Positions 13,601-22,600 of a stretch of 64,000 nt of DNA are shown here, piece after piece. How positions within the stretch are numbered: position 1 is the first letter of the stretch; every line of letters starts with the position of its first letter. A program made the position numbers and the translations under genes. Location of the stretch: assembly GCA_030386875.1 (NCBI GenBank), contig CM059560.1, positions 33,722,183-33,786,182 on the forward strand. The letters are read 5' to 3'. The notes under the pieces are model-generated. The model saw nothing but the letters and a program-made list of their open reading frames with translations. It ran no database searches and had not been told where the DNA came from. Source of the stretch: Morinoia aosen. Its lineage: Eukaryota; Arthropoda; Malacostraca; Amphipoda; Talitridae.

Positions 13601-16600
13601 TGTTGGAGTCCAAGCAGCTTTCAGCTGAGGAAAACAATGGACAGAATATGAAGTTCTAGACTTGAGTTATTAGGTAGAAAAGGGTTAATGGCTACGGTTG
13701 TAAATCATACGTGTTAAACGTGCGCTATAGAGACATTTAAGGAAATTTAAGCCTGACGTTTTTCCAATCAATCGTTCATATTCAAAACCTTAATTAAAGA
13801 ACGCCACTGTCTTATAGTGAGTCAATTGCCTTTCAATTAAAAATCTATTGATGCTGATCTAAAACCAAACCGAACATTGATCTCGTCTGCTTTACTTCCC
13901 ACTGTGAAAACAAGAAGAAGTTTCCATTCCGACTTACTCAAAAGAGTGACCTCCAAAAGCTCGCATGTGCAGTTTTCGTTGAACTGCAACATACAAAATT
14001 GCATACGTTAAAAATAAAGAGAAACAAAAAATAATTACGTGAAATGACACCTTCTGCCATAGCGGGATAGGAGCGACACAGTATTAGGAAATGTATTAAG
14101 CGGTCAATTATTTTAAGATAGTTTTAAATCTAATTTTGTTATTCAATCGTGCGCATTTAACATCTTACCTAAATGTGGTCACTGCTTATGGACATCTTAG
14201 GCGAAAATAAATCGTAAATTCTCAGACACTGATCTTAAGCTCATGTTTCTCGAAAGAGCACAATGTCATATGAGATCAAATAATTGGAATTGAAGGTGAA
14301 CATCGATCGTATTTCATTTCACAGGGTCACAAGAAAGAGCTTTCTGCTAAAATTATGAGAAAGTCTGACATGCAGACATTGCAAGTGCATTGGTAAACAT
14401 TTTTACCGTCGACCCCTCCATAGAATATATGTATTTACACCATGCACACACACAAACAAATCGGTGAAAAAATATTAAGCCATTATTGACATTTTTGATG
14501 ACCAAAAATAAAAAGAAATTTTATAAACCAAACCATGTTATGTTGTACCCAATATAATTTTTGAAAATATATATTAAGAGAAAGAGGCAGTCTTCACAGA
14601 AAGAGAAAGAGGCAGTCGTAATCCATGCTGTTCGACGCAAAGTGCATCTACTCTGCAGAAAATTGTTTAGGAAAAGCGTTTTTAACAAATAACTCATATA
14701 AACAACCATAGTGCGGGCTTAGTGATACACTACAAAAAAGATCAATCCGTGAATATGATTTTGAAAGGGAAAACATTTTCTTAAATTACATCTATACGGG
14801 AGCACTCCAAACTCACTGTCTTGCAATCGCCGACGCTGGCAAAACTTCACGCAACGATGCACGCAAAGGCACCGTAAGTTTTTCTTCAATTTAATTCCCG
14901 AGCGAGAGAAACACCATTCTGACGTTCGAATACTGACGTAATGAGCAACGAAGAACTTGAACTGAACAGTTGTCTGAGTAGGAGAGTTAAGAACTTTCTT
15001 GTGATAGTTGCACTCTCAATACCACTGTTACTGTTTGCGTGTAGTACAGTAGACATCGTCAAATTCTTCGCTTTGCCACTTGGAACTCTGGCAAGAGCAC
15101 TTTGGAGGGCAGTCGAAATGCTGTTTTCACAAATTCTTACGTTCAAACTTGGCAAAACTTTACTGGCCTTCAAATGAAAAGTTTCTTACTGCTCGCTGGT
15201 CGCGAATTTTAGCCATTCAGTAACTAGTTTCGCAGGAATAAAATTCTACTTTGGCTAATTTCTTAGGAAATCAATAAAAAGTTTTTTGTGGTTAGAGCCA
15301 CGCAACTTCATTTTAAAGATGCACTTGCATACGAAATTTCATGAACACGTTTTTCGGTTACCGTTTTGATGGAATGTGAGAAATTTATTTGCTAATGATT
15401 TTCCTGCCGAGGCGCCGCTTACTTCGCTTATCCTGCACTGTATTAGAACGTTGATTTCAAACTTTAGTCCTGGTGTGTCTTCGCCATTAAAAAGGTGAAT
15501 ATTTGTCTTCTGTCGTTCAAAAATTGAATAAAGTTGGAAAACAGGTGCGTTTGAACAATGAACACTTACATATATATTACAAGATGTACGATCATAAAAT
15601 CGGATCTGTTCGTTTCTGTGACAATTTCAGCTAAAAATCAATAAAAATCATGAAAAGCTACGTCTAATTTTCCTCAATGCTACAATGTTTCCAGCTTACG
15701 AGCTTGGGCTCCACGTCCAACCATCGCAACTGATAGAGCCTTTAGTCTCCTTTTCCGTTTTTGCACGCGACTCAGTCGTGCACGCGACTCAGCAATTTTA
15801 TTAGAACGAGCAAGCTAGGGAGAAGAAGTTTCATTCGCAAAATTGCATGCACTTCTTTTATTGTTCGTGTTGGAACTCATGAGGACGAACAGGTCTCCGT
15901 AATGAACGGATAATTAGTTAGTAATGCTAATGGTAAGTTTGATCATGTATTTTGAAGAGATGTTCGTATTTCCCAAGAACTTTTTAATTTAAAAGCATCG
16001 TAAAGCATTGGATCATTATCATTCAAATTTAGTCATGACACCCTCAAATTTTTCTTCAAGAGCTTCATGAATGATTTGAAGGTTGCCACGTCCAACTAAT
16101 TTAATTTGATCTGCTCTTACCCTACATATATTTACAGGGTTTCACGGTATGGTCAAACTTATGAACAAATGCGGAGTGTTACTATTAGAAGCTCACTTAT
16201 TGACGATAATTTTTGTTAACACGTATAAAATATTTGATCTGGGTAGTTTACCTTATGTGATTTTATACTAGTTTTAATTGAGTTTTGTTTTATGGATGAC
16301 TCTCGCTGCTCTTAATAAGGTTACTTCAAAACTTTTAATTGTGTTCTGTGTGTTCCATTGAAAAACTTATACTGCATTTTACAATTCATATTGCACGGCT
16401 AATCTAAAAATTACAGCTTGCATCTGCCCAGATTAAGGAAGCAAACCCTGTCGGTGCAGTTCAGCGCAGTTACCTTCACACCAGAGCAGGTCGCCGCACG
16501 GCGGCCGAGGGTACCGCGTTGCTGCGCAGAACTTGACTATTTTACGGAAAACATTTGCGTCGAAGACAACTATAAGAGGCTGCAGGGACATTTTTTCATA

Positions 16601-19600
16601 GCGGTTCTTTAGCATTGGGGATACTAGCCTCGGAATTCTTGCGCTGCATAACGTAGGCCTAACCCGATCACGGCTCCAATTTTTATCATGGGTGAAATTT
16701 GAAAAAATGGAACCATTTCGTACCAATTACAATAACCAGCTCGAAAAATCTGCGGAAGAAAAAAAATAACTGCTAATACTGTTGGAATCGTACCTTTCTG
16801 CCAGAGATAAGAGTCATAAAATTTGAAACTCAAGCTCAATAATAAGTGGATGTAGTTGTTCGTAACTCGTTAGGTCTGCACTGAATGTAGATCAATATTT
16901 GAATAAATGCTTCAGAAACTTAAGATTTGTACAGCATCAAAAATACACAATTTGCATTCCAATTCTTATCAACTCAAAGAGCAAATTTAAATTAATCAAA
17001 GCGTGTGCATGAGTTGACAGCGTAAAAAATGCTTTATATATTCGTTATAAATATGTGTGTGGGGGCATCAGTAGGACTTCATTCAATAGTGTTCGGGTAT
17101 TCATCGCCATCTAAAACTCTTCCTTTGTTTTACATTGATCATTTTGCCCTTCCGGTTCAAAAAAGTCCAGCAGCTTCCTCGCAGATAAATGTAGTAAAGA
17201 TAGTGTAACGAAATTCAGAGTAACGTTCTCTGAGGGTAGGGGACGCCGCCTTAAGACTTCGTTCAATAGTGTTCGGGTATTCATCGCCATCTAACACTCT
17301 TCCTTTGTTTTAAATTGATCATTTTGCCCTTCCGGTTCAAAAATGTCCAGCAGCTTCCTCGTAGATAAATGCAGTAAAGATAGTGTAACGAAATTCAGAG
17401 TAACGTTCTCTGAGGGTAGAGGACGCCGCCTCTGCAAATTAAATGAGGGCCGAGGCTGAAGTTGAACTGCAGAGAGCAGCTCAACTTCACGCTAGGTAAA
17501 TGCACTGAAGGTCGCCATTGCAGTCAAGTAGACAGTTTTGCGCAGGTGCGGTGCCGCGCCTGAGCTACTCGCCCCGTGAGTTCTGCGCTGATTGGCGGCG
17601 ACTTGCCCTGAAAACCGCGATGATTTTCATTCGATTCGCTGCCCTCTGTCAGTTTTAGTCTGGACGCATGTTGTCTAGTTTTTCTCATTTCCACTGTATA
17701 TTTCACGGACCTCAAAAAGACTCTTAGAACTGATATTACTTGCCCAGTAGTTCACTCTGAGGCTAAGCATCTAAATTTAATAAAATTTGGTTCCATTTTT
17801 GACATCAGCGTCACATCCGCCACCCTAAAACATTTATTTCTGGTTTGTTATCTTGTTATGTGAGTACTTTTTTCATGAATGTTGCGGCTGATAAAGCCAG
17901 AAAGTTGAGAACATCAATAAAGCACTGACGTTTCAAGTACGTTCATGTTGCAATGGCTTTAGAACAAAAGTAATTTGAGGATTTCAAGTTATTTGCTTAG
18001 CATCTATATACTCTATTATCTTCACCAAAACCGACAAGCCTAAACTAGACCGCGAAAAGGAGTTAAAAGTATCAAGTTGAGAACTTTGCTGATCTTGATG
18101 AACTCACTATTATGAAATGGTCAATAGAGTTCACAATTCGGACCCTTAACAGGTATAGGGCTTGACTTCTCCCTCCATTTCCATTTTTTCACAAATGTAT
18201 TGCCTGTTAAACGAATTAATGCTTGATATCCCGATTTGTTAAATAGATAGATCTCATAAGTGGAAGGAATGAGAGATCCTACCTTGTGTAAGAAATATTT
18301 TATTCCAATATTTTGTTGTATTTTCGCTGAAGAAAAAAAAAGGCTAATCTGACAGCAGTTGATCCAAGTCATTGAAAATAAACAAAATATAGAGGAACTT
18401 TCTGAAACAATTTTTAACCAGTACTGACAAACATAGACCACAGGGTATGTAAAATTTTCAAATTTGAAACTAACTAACAATATCTCGCTAAGATCACAAA
18501 CAAGTCGACCACGTTTATGAGTAAACTTCGATGCTAGAGTCAGAATGCATTAGAATGTCTACGTCTGCAACTCTGAGTTGAAGTTGATGGAGCATTGCAG
18601 GAGACGAGTACTTCAGTCAGTTTGTCCCTGTGCAGTTGATGTTGCTCATGTGCTCCGCTTCTGCACACATGACTTCTGTCCATAACTCATTCAACTTGGT
18701 TTGTTTTTTCTTTGTTTATTTGATTGTGCTGAGGTACATCAATACTTCAAATTTCTATCTCAATATACACTAATCAGTGTAATGGAGCAGCTCTGCGATT
18801 CAAAGATTAGCTTCATTAGCGTGGTTTGCGGGGATGTGTGAGTAAATTGATCTTTTTTCACCCTTTGAAGTTCCCGGCCCGAGTGGTGGGTGGGCGGACT
18901 GCAGAGCGGCACGGGAGTCCGACTGTCCATCAAAAGCACATCGCAGTTCGGCACGAGTCCTCCTGTCATTCTCGAGGCGGACATCATGAAAGTTGCTGAA
19001 AAAAGAATGGGTGAGATCATTTTCACTTTTAAGCATAAAATCAAAAGGAAAGTTATGCTTGCGCTTGGGTAGAAATCAGTTAGCCCGAGGCAAAATTTCT
19101 ACGCAGCCATACATTCATCTAAAGAAAACAAAAATTATTTCATTTTAAAGAAGCTCATATTCACTGGTAGGCTGCTCTCGTCTCGTGAATTATCCGGTTT
19201 ACTTCGGCTGTGACTAATGCTGGTAGAAGTAACCGTTGTCTAATCTTCCGCAAGCCTTACCAGCAGAACACCTTTCACCGAGCAGCTGCCTCGTGCCTTA
19301 ACTCGTAGCCTCTACTTTCATCGTTACTTCAACGCGTTTCCCCGGGGTATTTCCGACTGCTCTCCTTCGGCTACGATGAGCGTGAGCATCTTCGTTGGAA
19401 TTCGTCCGAACTCCGTGGGGGAAACCATGAGGGGCTAAACCATTCTTCACTGCACTGCACTGCCCCGCCTTCCTCTCTTCGGCACCTGCGATGGTGGGAA
19501 TCCGTGCCTGGACGGGAGTCTTCACGGCTCCTCTGCGTCGTCAACGGAACTCCCTACTTGATGGCAGCTGAGGTTAGTTCACGTAGACTTGGCGCACGTC

Positions 19601-22600
19601 TACCAGTGATTTAGCTTCCATTGAGCTTCTATAAGATCCGCTCCCGTAAATTTACCTGGTGAAATATAACTATAACTATAACTTACCTTGAACCTTAGGT
19701 GTATAACTATAACTTACCTTGAACCTTAGGTGTATAACTATAACTATAACTTACCTTAAACCTTAGGTGTATAACTATAACTATAACTTACCTTGAACCT
19801 TAGGTGTATAACTATAACTATAACTTGAACCTTAGGTGTATAACTATAACTATAACTTGAACCTTAGGTGTATAACTATAACTATAACTTGAACCTTAGG
19901 TGTATAACTATAACTTTAACTTGAACCTTAGGTGTATAACTATAACTTAACTTGAACCTTAGGTGTATAACTATAACTAAACTTGAACCTTAGGTGTATA
20001 ACTATAACTTAACTTGAACCTTAGGTGTATAACTATAACTATTAACTTATAACGAAAACTATTACGTAACTTGATAACCATCTTCCTACAGCGATCGCAG
20101 TAAAGAAATTATTTCGTTGAGGTGAAATTAACGATTTTTCTTTCTATTTTCACCAGGGCACGATTAACTGAAGTGGCCCGAGAAGATCGCGCCTACTGAT
20201 CTTCTCCACTTGGTGGCCGTATGCAGCGTCGTCCAATTCTAACGAGCTGCGGGCAATATCTATGTTCTACTTGATTATTCGCCTCTTAACTGTAACTTTA
20301 CGCGAATAAATTCTCCCGGCCATCAAGGTTTACTTTCTCCACTTCGCCTAGTTTTTCGTATCATCAGCAGGAGATGATTTTTTTTTTTGCGTGACGTTGA
20401 GAATAATTTTTTCATAAATTATGACACATTAATTCAAATGATAAATTAAAATAACACTTTATCATGAAGATAAAATTAAGAACAATCAAAAGGCACACAA
20501 GGAATATGTAACTTGAGAAAACTATTTGACCTGTATGACTGAAAATACGCTGGAGTAATCTCAGAGTTCAAAAATAAGTTCAAACTTAGCTGTATATGAA
20601 GCTTTAAAAATCTCGCATTTCATGTATCAGGAACTTTCTAAATTATGTTATGAGAGCTCAGCACTTTTATGAGAATATATCGAGAGTAGTGGTTCATAGA
20701 GCTTTATTTGGCTCGCCATTGCTTCATGTTTATCATTGGATGGAGGCGAAAGGCTGTAATTTGTTTTTGTTCCGATAATTCATTTATTTTTTAATCTTAT
20801 AACCTTAGCTGAAAAAACTGTCATGTTTGAAATACTTTTGTTTTTAAAAGACAAGAATCGTACTCACTATAAAGTTACAAATATTTACGAGAAAAATAGC
20901 TCGTGATGACTCATTAAATTAATGGTTACCCGGTCATGTATCAGTTAAGCGTCTTAATTCTCATGAAACTTCAGTTAAATTTAACATTTTAAAATCATTG
21001 TTCATTGGGTTACTCGGCAAGCAATACACTTCATTCGATCACTTCTATAATGTAACAATTTTTCTCATAGTGACGCCATTGATAAGAGTCTTCAAATGAC
21101 GTCTTATTTTCCGGAAACTTACACGAAGTTTTGATTGTTCTAGGACCGCCAGAAGAAATGTCAGTGTCTCCAGTAATTGGGGCCGTCATTGGCGGAGTTG
21201 GCGTACTACTTCTTCTTCTGGCACTTGGGCTGTTGCTGGCAAGGTATGCTCCCAAGTGCTGTTCTTCGCCATCTAATGGAGACCGAATACCAAACACTCC
21301 TCCTCCTCATCCTAGAGTAAACGAAGTTCCTCTGACGACGTTAAAATGCCCACTGAAAAGCAAGACATCAGAGATCAACCGATCTAAATCGGGTGCAACG
21401 AAGTTTGAGTCGTGTTCATCAGTGGGAGAAGAAGGGAGCCTTGTCAATCCTTGCCCGTCAGACTCCAAACCCAGCGACCCTTCGACTACTTCATCTGTCT
21501 CTGGAGACGATGTTCGATGCTTCCATAGGCGTAGCGACACAACAGATAAAGTCACTCAGTTCACGTCTGGAGCTGCAGAAAGCATCTGCGACAATCCTGA
21601 CCTAGTGCTCGGAACAGGTAAGCTTTAGAGAGCAGGTTAGTTCTTTATAATGCCTGCTCTAGCTAGGTTGTTCTATGTAATATTTTTATAAGAACGTGCA
21701 AAGGCGGAGAATTATTTAGAGTTAGCTTATATCTTAGAAATAATAAACCATCGCACTGAAGGTTCATCAATTTATACTCCTAATTATTGTTCTTTTATAG
21801 GTTTCATAAAACTTTTAAAAAATGTTCTTCAAGCACAAGCATGCAAAAATTAACATCACATATGTTCTAACTGTTAAAATTAAAAGATGTGAAATTTTAT
21901 CACTAATTACTGCTTGCTCATGTCTAACATTTGATCTGCGAATCATTTATTCACATGAAATATGCTTACAAATGAACTTATGAAATTGATTGATGAATTT
22001 AAAGAAGAAATTAAGCTACATTATTTGAAATTTTGATCACTCAGGCACCATGAACTGCGACATGAGCTGTACGCTGCTACTGGAGATTTTTAAAGAATTT
22101 TGCAGAACTTTGTTTTGTTATTGTTATGAATCCTACAGCGTTGCCCTCAAATGCAGGAATTTCTTGGAGTACTCTGAGTATCACACTGCTATTCCATTTG
22201 TCTTATGAACAGGATCAAACATTTTTAATATTCCACACTGCTATTACATTTGTCTTATGAACAGGATCAAAAATTTTTAATATTCCACACTGCTATTCCA
22301 TTTGTCTTATGAACAGGATCAAACATTTTTAATATTCCACACTGCTATTACATTTGTCTTATGAACAGGATCAAACATTTTTAATATTCCACACTGCTAT
22401 TACATTTGTCTTATGAACAGGATCAACAATTTTTAATATTCCACACTGCTATTTCATTTGTCTTATGAACAGGATCAACATTTTTGAATTTACATTCATG
22501 ATGTCTTCAATCGTTGGTATTAATATAAGTATTGTGCTTGACTTAAAATTGATATAATTAATTTTGGTGTCCAGACCCCGCAGCGATGACGCGCTCGGGA

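Larger units (their letters stand above)
5136..18870 (+). other. long intron 4 with repeats and no other recognised gene
   Basis: A 13.7 kb interval. It holds a 26 bp repeat near 6.3 kb, GC-richer patches at 6.1-7.0 and 7.5-7.95 kb, three LTR-like units at 9.8-13.3 kb, and a 180 bp tandem duplication at 17.1 kb. Other stretches (8.0-9.8, 10.1-12.7, 13.3-17.0, 17.7-18.8 kb) are AT-rich without recognised coding motifs. The phase change between exons 4 and 5 suggests that at least one small exon may have been missed here. Confidence 0.5.

Noticed and set aside
14886-15177. Overlapping open frames of 78 and 95 codons on opposite strands
   Set aside because: No motif in either frame; one looks like a membrane protein only because of composition.
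16417-16612. Possible receptor exon (acceptor attacag, frames LASAQIKEANPVGAVQ or LSVQFSAVTFTPEQ)
   Set aside because: A decent acceptor and GC-rich content, but no donor gives a phase that joins exon 5, and no motif is recognisable.
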